Shown here: piece by piece, positions 41,560 through 52,881 of the stretch | How positions within the stretch are numbered: the stretch's first letter is position 1 | Layout of the letters: the number at the start of each line of letters is the position of its first letter | Assembly (NCBI GenBank): GCA_004764695.1 | Contig: SMSO01000034.1 | Span: 2,488,501 to 2,552,500 of the forward strand | Direction of reading: 5' to 3' | Length of the DNA stretch: 64,000 bases | Origin: Schizochytrium sp. TIO01 | Lineage: Eukaryota > Sar > Bigyra > Thraustochytrida > Thraustochytriidae | Made by a program: the position numbers and the translations under genes | Notes under the pieces: generated by a model | Databases searched by the model: none | What the model was told of the DNA's origin: nothing | The model's input: the letters and a program-made list of their open reading frames with translations, nothing else

Positions 41560-42165
41560 ACATTTCTTAAATCATGTTCTCAAATTGTCAGCGCAAAGGG
41601 AGGCCACTGATGGCGTGGGTGTCACGATTGTCTACGTGCTTGCATTTGGGGCATTCAAATTTTTTAGATGGTCCATGCTTGTTGTGAATGGTACTTAATT
41701 CATTGAAGCGAACCTCTCAGCAAATAACTAGATTACACCGGGGAAAAGCTTGACTTTGGGAGTGGGTGTTTGTCGGAAGCCGCAGTGGCGCCAGCGACAC
41801 ATCATTCGAAATGTCTTTTGATGGGTCTTGTAAACTTGTTCACCATCTAAAAGGTTTCAAATTTAGGCAAAAGATTAACACGGAAGTTCTCACATAGCCA
41901 AAGTGCAGTTTGCTGTGGATCTTGGCAGTCTTGTTCTTGATCCTGAAAAGTGCTGCCTTTCTTTTGAACCACTTTACCACGGATTTTGTCGGCGCGGCGA
42001 CAGGGAAATATAAATTTTTTTATGCCTTCCCCTGTGTCCTGAATGGCTCGATCATCGTAGTTCGACATAAGTGCACGTCTTGGTCCAAAGCAATCGTGCT
42101 ACGGTGCAAACCAGCTGCCTGGTTTACTGGGCATACCTTTTCTTCATGCAAGAAACAGAAATAGC
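41560..42165 (-). pseudogene. Decayed Fanzor2/TnpB copy
   Basis: Fragments in several minus-strand frames match the intact nuclease in order: YFCFLHEEK near 42155, STIALDQDVH (RuvC I, Asp kept) near 42090, PCRRADKI and TALWLCENFRVNLLPKFET near 41860-41985, TFRMMCRWRHCGFRQ near 41790, and KKFECPKCKHVDNRDTHA (zinc ribbon and RuvC III) near 41630. Stops and frameshifts separate them, and the N-terminal half and the recombinase are absent. The 3' flank (ATGATTTAAGAAA...TCATTGA) still resembles that of the intact element. Confidence 0.85.
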
Positions 42166-42329
42166 CAACACGCCGAAGCAGCCTAGAAAAACAAAACAAA
42201 AAAGATACACTATACCCTATTCTGTAATGTTAGTTCTCCTACAATCATAGTTTCTGAATAGACTTTGCATCTCCTAAACGCACTCATGCTCACCTAGTTT
42301 CTCAAAGATTCGCTATTTCGTAATCTTGG

Positions 42330-43024
42330 ACAAACACCCAATCTCTGCCACACACATCTGCAGCTCCATTGGCCCTTCAGACGAGTGGGCCCCAGCCTAG
42401 TATTCATAAGTGAACTTGAAAGAAGATTATGAAATATAAATAATTGGGGAAAACGCTGTGCATCTGCACTGAGGTGTTTACCCCATCTTGCTGGTTCATC
42501 AGTAGTTGTGCTTGAGATTTATACTATCACATTGTTGTGCATTTTGTCACTTGAGTTGACAGACATTTGTCTTAGCCTCGTAGCATTTGCAGAACTTGCA
42601 GCTCCAAAGTACTTCATGATTTAGGTCTCACTAAAACTAAGAATATGATAAGTGGTAGGCCCGTCTTTGTTGGTAGAGTAATATCTAACATGAAGTGCTA
42701 GCACATCCTGGGTCAAAATTTAGTTGCCTCAACTTCTACAAGCTAGACAGAGCCTTAACATGTATCAGCCTCCACAGCACAACAAGAGCAAGAGATACTC
42801 AGAACCTTAACAAGCGTGCTCGCCACGGCAGACTAAGAGGGTGCTACTCGGTCTCAAACAAGCCTACACCTCGAGTAACTCCTCTCAAAGCTGCTTAAAG
42901 CTCCTTGACTTTTGCCTTCAGAACCAGGAGTACTTAAGGCTGACTCGACAAAGCACGTGCAGTGCTGCATACATTCGAACTAAAGGTCTGGAATCGCCCA
43001 AGCATACTGAATAGACGCACGATC
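42330..43024. repeat. 5' flank of copy 2, duplicated at 48996-49689
   Basis: Nearly identical to the region before copy 3, with a few small indels. It holds the presumed promoter or 5' exon of these genes. Copy 1 has only a diverged version of the last 300 bases. A TTTTGCCTTCAG acceptor-like site occurs about 110 bases before the ATG in both. Confidence 0.85.
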
Positions 43025-44743
43025 ATGTTGCAGTGGCTTTCATCATTAGTTTGGCCTGGCGAGGAGGATCTTGTCTGGGATGTGATTGGCAAGACTGCTC
43101 TAGCAGAGCACATCGAACTCGAAGAAGACCCTAAAAAGAGATTGTCCAATGGAAGACATGCTCTACGACGGGTTAGTATGGAGAGACAAAAGACTCCTCT
43201 AACAGTCTTGGGTGCGGATAAATACGTGGGCTCACCAGCGCACGTTCATTTTATGTCTATGCAGGACTTTTGTAACTTTTGCGATAGACTGAAGCAGATC
43301 GACGGCCGGGATATTAGAGATGCTTCTGGACAACGAATGAATTTTATATTGAAAGATCGTTTGCGGGTGTTGAAGGATGATTGCTGCGAATATCAAGAAG
43401 AATTAAATCACGAGAGTCGATTCCAAGCCCGCTTCCGAATATTAATAGTCCATTTGATTAATCTTCTGAAACCATTTCTGACCCCTTTCGAAACTCTCCT
43501 TGGTGTTGACGATAAAAACTCTACGGGCAAACCTAGTGAACTTATTCAGTTGAGAAATGGCATGACAATCTCGGTATGCGAAGCACAACGGCCGTCGTAC
43601 TTTAGCAATTACTCCAGAGATCTTACCACCCGATACTCTGACTTTGATTGCACCATGCAGAAATATGATCATGACCATTCAACGTGGGAAAACACACACG
43701 ATCGATTTGAGTATGGAGGTCATATACATGTCTCGCCCATTCGCCAGCTCTACAACTACATGCTCATCAATGGACTCTATTTCGGGCTCCTCTACTCTTT
43801 CAACCACTACGCTGGCTTCATTCGTGACTGCAGCGGAAACCTCACCATCATCGAGATTGTCCGAAGCACCGACACAGTTCCTGCAGAGCCGGTGTCAGCT
43901 ATGCAGTTTCTGATCATGTGGATTCGTCTATCGTATTTGTACCCGAATGGATTTGAGGCAAGACACAAGTTTCCGAATTTCAATGTATGCACACACCACG
44001 ATTGTGAAAAGCGACACCTGCCAATGCATGCAGCACAACATGCGAAATATCTTGTCTCTGGCAATATGAATCTAGGTGCCACAAATACAGAGATGGCATC
44101 TCCTCCTTCGCTTCGCAGTAGCGAGTATTTCCCTTCGAATAGACTGCCGGTGTTCTTCGCAGATTCTCTAAATCGTGTCGTGCATTTCTGTGATTTTTGC
44201 TTTGAAGGCTGGAAAGCAGGCGACGACTTCAAGGCCATTGAGTGGGCTCGTCTACAAGAGAAAGTGGGTCTTCTCAAGTACATGGACCTTGCAAAACCGG
44301 CTGATCTTGGGGAATATCTTATTGAACCACTGAGAACGGAGCTACAAGCGTACAAGGCTCTTGAAAAAGAACAAGGTTTTGCGATTCCAAAGGTATATGG
44401 TGGAGGCATGATGGCTGACATGCTCTTTGGAGGTATATTTCTTGAGGACGTAGGAGACAGTCTCGAAATGCTCGAAGACAAGGCTATCTCAGATGCCTGG
44501 ATACGAAAGGCCGTGATTGCACTGGATCGTATTCATGATTTGGGCGTCCTGCATGGTAATCTTGATGATACTCATGTATTGATTGGCGAGAAGACCGGTG
44601 ATCCGAAGTTTGTGGGTTTCAGTCATGCAAAGTTCAAGAAGAATATGAAGATGGACGAATGGAGTGTTGCTGTTGAGGAAGAGAAAAATGCACTAAGGGA
44701 AAATCTTGAGAGTTATCTCAACCGGACACAAGTTCCCGATTGA
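43025..44743 (+). CDS. Crinkler-like protein, copy 2
   Basis: 572 residues from the ATG at 43025. Same architecture as copy 1: an N-terminal helical region, the nuclease-like stretch (VCEAQRPSYFSN), and the degenerate kinase with VLHGNLDDTHVLIGE and FVGFSHAKF, so the two Asp losses are shared. The N-terminal 200 residues are much closer to copy 3 than to copy 1. The C-terminus ends ESYLNRTQVPD, and its 3' flank differs from both others. It is probably functional at the protein level because no stop or frameshift occurs despite many substitutions. Confidence 0.7.
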   Translation: MLQWLSSLVWPGEEDLVWDVIGKTALAEHIELEEDPKKRLSNGRHALRRVSMERQKTPLTVLGADKYVGSPAHVHFMSMQDFCNFCDRLKQIDGRDIRDASGQRMNFILKDRLRVLKDDCCEYQEELNHESRFQARFRILIVHLINLLKPFLTPFETLLGVDDKNSTGKPSELIQLRNGMTISVCEAQRPSYFSNYSRDLTTRYSDFDCTMQKYDHDHSTWENTHDRFEYGGHIHVSPIRQLYNYMLINGLYFGLLYSFNHYAGFIRDCSGNLTIIEIVRSTDTVPAEPVSAMQFLIMWIRLSYLYPNGFEARHKFPNFNVCTHHDCEKRHLPMHAAQHAKYLVSGNMNLGATNTEMASPPSLRSSEYFPSNRLPVFFADSLNRVVHFCDFCFEGWKAGDDFKAIEWARLQEKVGLLKYMDLAKPADLGEYLIEPLRTELQAYKALEKEQGFAIPKVYGGGMMADMLFGGIFLEDVGDSLEMLEDKAISDAWIRKAVIALDRIHDLGVLHGNLDDTHVLIGEKTGDPKFVGFSHAKFKKNMKMDEWSVAVEEEKNALRENLESYLNRTQVPD

Positions 44744-45772
44744 TCCTTCATTTTCGATAATCCTACGGATTGTACGGGGAATATGTCGCGGCGAGACGAT
44801 TGATTGGAAGGTAATTTTAGAAAATAATTCCACACAAAACATCATTTAGGCTTGCTTCTTGTTCTTCTCGTTATATCGCTGCGTTTTCTTAGACATGCCA
44901 ATCATGGAATCATATGATAAAGAATATAGAAGGGGCATGGTTGGAGTCAACTAAAAAATCAGGACTGCTATTCATCCTGCCTAATGATATTCTTATTGTT
45001 CCTGTTCTGGTCTCATGGTCTCTGTGTTTGAGTGTTTCTTTTATGAAGTGCCAACTTGAGTGCTATAAGTCTGGTTGAGTGCCCTACGCAAACCCACATT
45101 CCGTAAAATGGAATGACCAGTGACCTTATTTCAGGCTATGAGCTCCCTTCGCTAGGGCTTATTTCAAGCGCTCTCAACTTATCCACTATTTTTCCGTGTT
45201 TTTTTTTTTTTTAATATTTCTCATTGGTTTCTCGTTGCTTTCTTGCTTTTCGCGGGAACTGGTCCTATAGAGGTAAAATGCCGAGCTAGGTCTTTGCGTG
45301 GTAGTGGAAGCCGAAGCGTGTATGACCGAAAACGAGCGGGCTTGCTTCCAGAGTCTAATCCAGTTGAAAAGTGGATGCTCATTTCAGAAAACAAAAGAAC
45401 TGGCGCCTGTGATTGGTAGGAAGAGGCAAAACTTCCAAACTTGAGGTATTGGATTTAGGATAGGTAAGTAATACGAGCGACAGCATGGTACCTCCGCACG
45501 ATACTTCAGCCGCAGAAATCCTGTTCTCCTTGCACTCACCAGTACTCTATGTGCTGACTAACGAATTGGGCTTTGGAGTTAATCCTAAACTCCATTCCCA
45601 TAATCGCCAAGGGCAGACAATCCAGGAAGTCATACCTGGAAAAAACTACAGTAAAAGAGAAACCTAACGAAAATTTGATAATAATAATGATTGTATCAAT
45701 AATGATAGTACTTGTAAGAATAGTGTTAATCATAATAGTCCTTATGCAGCAAGCCGCTAGCAGGAACCCGCG
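44744..45772. other. Intergenic region, no gene seen
   Basis: About 1 kb without a convincing frame; contains a poly-T run near 45200 and an ATA/ATT-rich stretch near 45675-45745. Confidence 0.4.
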
Positions 45773-47707
45773 ATGCAGCAATCTGTAAACCCGAGGAACA
45801 AAACCCCAAACAGCAAAAACAGAATCATGTCAGGTACTGATGATGACCACAATGCTCTGAAGAATGATGTCCTGGGGGAGTTGAGGAGAGCGGGTCAGAG
45901 CCTTCTTTCACTAGAACCGAGTTCAGACCCCAGGATTGCTTCAAAGTTTGAGATGTTATGCGTTGAACAGATAAAAAAACTTTGGCGACCAGTTGAGTCC
46001 TTGCGACTGGAGCAGCAACGACAAATAAAGGAGATGCAGGAAACGGTAGATAATGACCGCGAGGCTTTGCGAGTAGAACGAGAGGAGCACAACTCCACCA
46101 AAACCGCGCTAAAAACAGCATATGGTCAGGTTCAGCAGTGGCAGAAGTACTTTGAGAGGGAACAACGCACAGCTATTGGATTACAGAGAAGCCTTCACAA
46201 TAACGAGAACTCGCACATGCACGACACAAGCACGTCTTTGAGTCAGCTACTTGGGCATCTTAAGAAATATGTTTCCGATAAGTTAGCTCCATTGTCTGAG
46301 GACCGAATCGGAATGTTACTCGCCACTCTTGCCGTGTCTAATAGTGGCCAACAGGAGAATATAAATGCGCTTGTCGATCTGAACCGTTCTACCAGAGTTG
46401 TGCTACGAACCCACGAGCTCGTAAACACAGCTCTCAGTACAGTGCTTGAGATCGAAAAACAGGCATTCGCGGCTGTTGAAGCAGTACGTCGTTCGGAATG
46501 TAAAGATCACACGAGAACTAAACAGGAACTTAAAGACAAAGAAACAGAGCTGCAGGTCCACAAGGATGAAAATAAGCGCCAAGAAGAGGAGTTGCGTGCC
46601 GAAAAAGCTCTCTGTGAGAAAATTAAAACCAGCCTTTTAGAAATGCAAGCAGACGATTTGTCTGACTATGACTCAGCCGATGAAAACTTTGCTTCTGCGA
46701 GAGGAAGCGGTTCGAAAGCTAAGCAGTTATCGACGACGCAGTCATTGTTGAAAATCGAGGAAGAAGCACACCAAGCCACTCGAGATATGCTCGAAACCGA
46801 AAGGAAATCCCATCAGAAGACTAGAGAGTTGCTTAGCCTTGCTCAAAGGAACACGTATGACACAGCTCTTAACAGTTTTGGCAGCAGCACTGCCAACACC
46901 ATTACCGGCGTTAACAGCAACAGCAATGGCAGGTCTGTGCCTGGCATTGGCAACGGAAACAAAGTGGATCTTGTGGATGTGATCAAGAATTATTATAACG
47001 GAGAGGAAAGAATCCAGGCCCTCGAGGTTCAGCTCGAGGATGAACGATTGGCGCACCAGAGAACCAAGCTTGAGGTACAGATTTTGGACAGAAAGAACTC
47101 AAACCCTTCGGAGCTCCTTCGAAATGAACTTGATACTGAGCGAACAAGAGTTCAGAGTTTGAAAACTACACTCAAGTTCGTAGAAGCGGAAGTCGAAAGG
47201 GTAGAAGAGAAGTATTCAAAATTGCTTCAAGATCTGAACACAGCACATAATACAATCAAGCTTAAGGATGCCCAGCTCGGGATAGAACGTAAGGAGCTTG
47301 AGAATCAGAAAGAACGTGTTTGTTCCCTCGAGCAAGCTCTAACGAGTAAAAAGTTAATTCACAACATCACGAAAGAAAATCTCAAGAACATTAGAAATAA
47401 ACTAAGAGAGGAACAGGATGAGCACAAAGAAACCAGAGCGGAGCTTGATTCTAAAATACTATCGCTTCAACACCAGAATGCCGCCCTCGATATCATGAAA
47501 AGTAATCTTGATAAGCGAAAGGGGCAGTCCGTTTTCGAAGGTACAAGTTATGATACAACGAGCAAACGAGCCCGTCGTGGAGCAAATCTCGTCAACAGCG
47601 ACGCTGTCACGCGGTTCTCTCAAGGTGCGGGTCAAGGCCAAAGCCAAGAGCCGGACGAACAAGTCGAAGCGATGGGCGCCTTATTTAACGACGTTCAAAT
47701 CAGTTGA
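45773..47707 (+). CDS. Long coiled-coil protein, unknown
   Basis: 644 residues from the ATG at 45773. Residues about 70-135, 215-275, 305-345, 405-460 and 465-590 show heptad-rich, Glu/Lys/Gln/Leu-rich sequence typical of coiled coils (TKQELKDKETELQVHKDENK). A low-complexity Asn/Ser/Gly segment (about 370-395) breaks the coil. The C-terminal KRARRG could be a nuclear signal. Such proteins are structural or scaffold-like; no named family is recognised. It lies alone between two Crinkler-like copies and is not duplicated with them. Confidence 0.65.
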   Translation: MQQSVNPRNKTPNSKNRIMSGTDDDHNALKNDVLGELRRAGQSLLSLEPSSDPRIASKFEMLCVEQIKKLWRPVESLRLEQQRQIKEMQETVDNDREALRVEREEHNSTKTALKTAYGQVQQWQKYFEREQRTAIGLQRSLHNNENSHMHDTSTSLSQLLGHLKKYVSDKLAPLSEDRIGMLLATLAVSNSGQQENINALVDLNRSTRVVLRTHELVNTALSTVLEIEKQAFAAVEAVRRSECKDHTRTKQELKDKETELQVHKDENKRQEEELRAEKALCEKIKTSLLEMQADDLSDYDSADENFASARGSGSKAKQLSTTQSLLKIEEEAHQATRDMLETERKSHQKTRELLSLAQRNTYDTALNSFGSSTANTITGVNSNSNGRSVPGIGNGNKVDLVDVIKNYYNGEERIQALEVQLEDERLAHQRTKLEVQILDRKNSNPSELLRNELDTERTRVQSLKTTLKFVEAEVERVEEKYSKLLQDLNTAHNTIKLKDAQLGIERKELENQKERVCSLEQALTSKKLIHNITKENLKNIRNKLREEQDEHKETRAELDSKILSLQHQNAALDIMKSNLDKRKGQSVFEGTSYDTTSKRARRGANLVNSDAVTRFSQGAGQGQSQEPDEQVEAMGALFNDVQIS

Positions 47708-48995
47708 TGCGATGATGCCTCTTAAAGCATATAGCATATACTACTGAAAACATTAGAGACTATCATATTACAAAATAGTTTGGTGGGAATCCTCACGGTG
47801 AGATTTGGGTACCTACCTACCTAGTTGTTTATCTGTTTCGGTCGCGGTCAGTGGAAAAGCTCAAGGTTACAACATGTCATACGAGAAAGGTGCTTACAGA
47901 TAGAACAGAACATCAGATACCACAAGATGCTTCTTTGAAGTAAACATAGGCCTGCCTACTAGAAGTGGTAAACTCATTTAGTTGGAAACAGCATGTGACC
48001 TCCCACTGTTTTTTTCCAGAAACTGGAATTAGTAGTAAATGAATTAGTTGGTTCAAAACAGGATACGCAAATAGCCATGGGAACGATAGTTCAGTATAAA
48101 AGTACTAGAGAGTGTCTGATCTAGAACTGGGCCAGTGAGAACATATGGAGTGTATTTATGAGATTTATTGTAATATCTACATGTACAGAGCACGTTATTA
48201 GATTTATTTTTTGTGTTCTTCAAAATACGCAGTAGAAGACCTGGGATCAAGCTTGATAATACCACAACAATTCTTGAATTTTTATTTTAACATTTACTGA
48301 AGTGTACTTCTTGAGTACCTCACTGCTAGAATTCGTACGTAAAAACAACATCTAAACAACAATGGGGTAACTATCTAGCAATATATGAGAGGGGTGGATG
48401 AGATCTTACTGATATTAGTATTTTTTTTTATAGACGCAGGACCTACATCATCTAAACTATAACAACAGCAGCACAACCAACCAAACTAATTGACATAGTG
48501 AATTCTAGACCAAATTTTAGGGCATCCTCAAGGCTTGGACTTCTTGTATATACCAAAATTGAACAGGTTCTCCGTTCTATTCTTTACTTCCATCGCTGAA
48601 TGGCCATCCGCACATAGTCCACAACAATGCGACACCCCCAACTACGAACGTGATATCTCCCGCCATATCAGACACAGCCGCGATGAGATGATCATGAAAT
48701 TCAAAAGACAGTCTATCTGGAATCCTCAAACGAAATCGTGTCCTTGAATTAATTCTAGAGCACCTGCAGTAACACCTGCAAAGCCCACACGTTCCGAGCC
48801 TCAAAGCTCTCCACAAATCTCCCAAAGTTCCGCTATAGCAGGAATGAGAGCATCTTTATCCGCGTGGTCATCATGGCAAGATTCCAGCACATCTACATCA
48901 GCACATACCGTATTACACCCACGGATTGCAATTTCTTCGAACTGGGATCTTGGGAAGGTCAAAAAGATATCGCAGTTGCAGTGAATCAGATATGT
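47708..48995. other. Intergenic region, no gene seen
   Basis: About 1.3 kb, AT-rich, with no supported gene. The duplicated 5' flank of copy 3 starts at about 48996. Confidence 0.4.
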
Positions 48996-49689
48996 ACAAA
49001 CACCCAATCTCTGCCACACACATCTGCAGCTCCATTGGCCCTTCAGTTGAGACGAGTGGGCCCCAGCCTAGTATTCATAAGTGAACTTGAAAGAAGATTA
49101 TGAAATATAAATAATTGGGGAAAACGCTGTGCATCTGCACTGAGGTGTTTACCCCATCTTGCTCGTTCATCAGTAGTTGTGCTTGAGATTTATACTATCA
49201 CATTGTTGTGCATTTTGTCACTTGAGTTGACAGACATTTGTCTTAGCCTCGTAGCATTTGCAGAACTTGCAGCTCCAAAGTACTTCATGATTTAGGTCTC
49301 ACTAAAACTAAGAATATGATAAGTGGTAGGCCTGTCTTTGTTGGTAGAGTAATATCTAACATGAAGTGCTAGCACATCCTGGGTTCCGCAATCTCAAAAT
49401 TTAGTTGCCTCAACTTCTACAAGCTAGACAGAGCCTCCACAGCACAACAAGAGCAAGAGATACTCAGAACCTTAACAAGCGTGCTCGCCACGGCAGACTA
49501 AGAGGGTGCTACTCGGTCTCAAACAAGCCTACACCTCGAGCAACTCCTCTCAAAGCTGCTTAAAGCTCCTTGACTTTTGCCTTCAGAACCAGGAGCACTC
49601 AAGGCTGACTCAACAAAGCACGTGCAGTGCTACATACATTCGAACTCAAGGTCTGGAATCGCCCAAGCATACTGAATAGACGCACAATC
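48996..49689. repeat. 5' flank of copy 3, duplicated from/to 42330-43024
   Basis: See the partner at 42330. The two differ by small indels, such as a missing block near 49435. Confidence 0.85.
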
Positions 49690-51405
49690 ATGTTGCAGTG
49701 GCTTTCATCATTACTCTGGCCTGGCGCGGAGGATCTTGTCTGGGATGTGCTCGGCAAGACTGCTCTAGCAGAGCACATCGAACTCGAGCAAGACCCTAAA
49801 AAGAGATTGTCCAATGGAAGACATGCTCTACGACAGGTTACTATGGAGAGACAAAAGACTCCTCTAACAGTCTTGGGTGCGGATAAATACGTGGGCTCAC
49901 CAGCGCACGTTCATTTTATGTCTATGCAGGAGTTTTGTAACTTTTGCGATACCCTCAAGCAGATCGACGGCCATGATATCAGAGATGCTTCTGGACAACG
50001 TATGAATCATGATTTGAAGGTTCTTTTGAGGGTGTTCAAGGATGATTGCTGCGAATATCAAGAAGAATTAAATCACGAGAGTCGATTCCAAGCCCGCTTC
50101 CGAATATTAATGGTCCATTTGATTAATCTTCTGAACCCATTTCTGACCCCTTTCGAAACTCTCCTTGGTGCTGACGAAGGAGATTGTATGGCCAAACCTA
50201 GTGAACTTATTCAGTTGAGAAATGGCATGACAATCTCAGTATGCGAAGCACAACGGCCGTCGTACTTTGGCAATGACTCCAGAGATCTTACCACCCGATA
50301 CTGTGATTTTGATTGCACCATGCAGAAATATGAACATGACCATTCAACGTGGGAAAATACACACGATCGATTTGAGCATGAAGGTCATATACATGTCTCG
50401 CCCATTCGCCAGCTCTACAACTACATGCTCATCAATGGACTCTATTTCGGGCTCCTCTACTCTTTCAACCACTACGCTGGCTTCATTCGTGACTGCAGCG
50501 GAAACCTCACCATCATCGAGATTGTCCGAAGCACCGACACAGTTCCTGCAGAGCCGGTGTCAGCTATGCAGTTTCTGATCATGTGGATTCGTCTAGCGTA
50601 TTTGTATCAGAATGGATTTGAGGCAAGACACAAGTTTCCGAATTTCAATGTATGCACACACCACGATTGTGAAAAGCGACACCTGCCAATGCATGCAGCA
50701 CAACATGCGAAATATCTTGTCTCTGGCAATATGAATCTAGGTGCCACAAATACAGAGATGGCATCTCCTCCTTCGTCTCGCAGTAGCGAGTATTTCCCTT
50801 CGAATAGATTGCCGGTGTTCTTCGCAGATTCTCTAAATCGTGTCGTGCATTTCTGTGATTTTTGCTTTGAAGGCTGGAAAGCAGGCGACGACTTCAAGGC
50901 CATTGAGTGGGCTCGTCTACAAGAGCAAACGGGTCTTCTCAAGTACATGGACCTTGCAAAACCGGCTGATCTTGGCGAATATCTTATTGAGCCACTGAGA
51001 ACGGAGCTGCAAGCGTATAAGGCTCTTGAAAAAGAACAAGGTTTTGCGATTGCAAAGGTATATGGTGGAGGCATGATGGCGGACATGCTCTTTGGAGGTA
51101 TATTTCTTGAGGACGTAGGAGACAGTCTCGAAATGCTCGATGACAAGGCTATCTCAGATGCCTGGATACGAAAGGCCATGATTGCATTGGACTGTATTCA
51201 TGATTTGGGCGTCCTGCATGGAAATCTTGATGATACTCATGTATTGATTGACGAGAAGACCGGTGATCCGAAGTTGGTGGGTTTCAGTCACGCAAAGTTC
51301 AAGAAGAATATGAAGGCAGACGAATGGAGTGTTGCTGTTGAGGAAGAGAAAGACATGCTAAGGGAAATTCTTGAGAGTTATTTCAGCCGGGACACAGAAT
51401 TGTAA
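49690..51405 (+). CDS. Crinkler-like protein, copy 3
   Basis: 571 residues from the ATG at 49690. It has the same domains and the same degenerate kinase motifs (VLHGNLDDTHVLIDE, LVGFSHAKF) as copies 1 and 2. Its 5' half and 5' flank follow copy 2 while its 3' flank follows copy 1, so it is a mosaic. The C-terminus ends ESYFSRDTEL because a small change brings a stop where copy 1 reads on for about 20 codons. Confidence 0.7.
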   Translation: MLQWLSSLLWPGAEDLVWDVLGKTALAEHIELEQDPKKRLSNGRHALRQVTMERQKTPLTVLGADKYVGSPAHVHFMSMQEFCNFCDTLKQIDGHDIRDASGQRMNHDLKVLLRVFKDDCCEYQEELNHESRFQARFRILMVHLINLLNPFLTPFETLLGADEGDCMAKPSELIQLRNGMTISVCEAQRPSYFGNDSRDLTTRYCDFDCTMQKYEHDHSTWENTHDRFEHEGHIHVSPIRQLYNYMLINGLYFGLLYSFNHYAGFIRDCSGNLTIIEIVRSTDTVPAEPVSAMQFLIMWIRLAYLYQNGFEARHKFPNFNVCTHHDCEKRHLPMHAAQHAKYLVSGNMNLGATNTEMASPPSSRSSEYFPSNRLPVFFADSLNRVVHFCDFCFEGWKAGDDFKAIEWARLQEQTGLLKYMDLAKPADLGEYLIEPLRTELQAYKALEKEQGFAIAKVYGGGMMADMLFGGIFLEDVGDSLEMLDDKAISDAWIRKAMIALDCIHDLGVLHGNLDDTHVLIDEKTGDPKLVGFSHAKFKKNMKADEWSVAVEEEKDMLREILESYFSRDTEL

Positions 51406-52881
51406 AGGATCTTGTACTTCTGGCGACAATCAGGATTGTTCCGACAAGAAGTTTCAACAATGTGATAATATGAAGACTAGATAAAGCTACACAAATTAAG
51501 AACTATTTTGCCATGATTTTCATACTGCTATGGGCAATTTTGATGGCTTCAATAGCTTTTAGCTTTGAAAGTCCAGGCTCTTGTGGCGACTTAATGTAAA
51601 ACTCACAAAATAGTGGAACAAGGGTAAGACAAGCAAGCTCTGTCGTGCTTTTTCCAAGAGCCAACCTCATAGAGGGTGCCTAACAATGAAAGTGGTGCTC
51701 ATTGAGACGTCGAACTTCATGTGTTGGTCATAGACTCTAAAGCGAAAGTGAATCTGATGGATATTGGTTTGGGTCATTTTTTATTAAATCGAAAGTTTGT
51801 TCTGCAGGTTGTGTTCTTACCAGAAACTTTTGCACTCATGAACAACTGCTTGGAAAAGTTTAACTCCTCTCTAGACTCCACTTCAATGTCTACTCTGTTA
51901 TATCTTCGTTACTTTAAATCTTGGTGTTTTAGGCCTGTAGGCCTCTTTTAAAAACCGTCTCTTATTCCCTGTTTGCGCTTGTTCACTATCGCAGAAAAAA
52001 GTATTCAAACTAAAAATTCATAGAGGCAATTTTGCATAACACAGATCAGGCTGGGGGAGACGGCATCGCAGTTGTCCCGGAGGTGGTTAGCAAAGGAACG
52101 ACAGGAAAGCCCTGCCATCCATAAAATGCTGGTCGGGGACGCTCCACTCCCGTGGTTTAGAGACGACCGGAGGCCTTTCTATAACCTTGCTGGTCAGACC
52201 TGGCCGAAGAAGCACACCGTCGCTTTGACTATTTTCTGAGAGCGTAACTCCATTTTTTTACATCTTACACACGCTACAAAAAGAAGAAGAAAAAAAGAAA
52301 AAAAATGCAAATTCTAATATCAAGACCCCAATGAACCATAGTCTATAGAATTGAGTCCATTGTGTAGTTGAATCTATTGTAGAGTTGGATCAATTGTAGA
52401 GTTGGATCTAGTTGGATCCATTGTTGCTCACTATAAAGCCAGCCATCGCTTTAATCCCGTGGTCGAAGCACACCTTCGCCTTGACTCTTTTCTGAGAGCG
52501 GAATTCTATTTTTCACATCATGCCCACTATAGAAAAAAAGGTTTTAAAGAAGGCTTTAAAAGAAAGAAAAAAAAGTGCGGAACTCTAAAATAAGACAGAC
52601 CCCCATGAGCCCTACATATAGTCTCTGTAATTGACCTGTTGGTGCTCTCTGCAAGGTTAACCATCGCTTCAAACCCGCAACCTCTCGAACGTCAAACCAC
52701 TCCAAACGTACGCGTTGGTTTGCTTTCCTTTGCTTGCGGGCGAGTGCCGGCAATAGCAGCATTTGCAAGGCGTCGCGTTGAGTTCGTAGCTGATCAGCAG
52801 TACAGGACCAAACCAGACCGAATCACAGCGACCAAGCGATTTGTCTACTGCATCCATCCAAGCTAACGCTGCTGCAAGACG
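51406..52881. repeat. 3' flank of copy 3 and dispersed repeats
   Basis: Bases 51406 to about 52250 match the flank of copy 1. From about 52250 to 52720 there are diverged units of the 160-190-bp repeat seen at 39540-39860, including a GTTGGAT/GAGTTG short tandem at 52365-52420. No gene. Confidence 0.7.
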
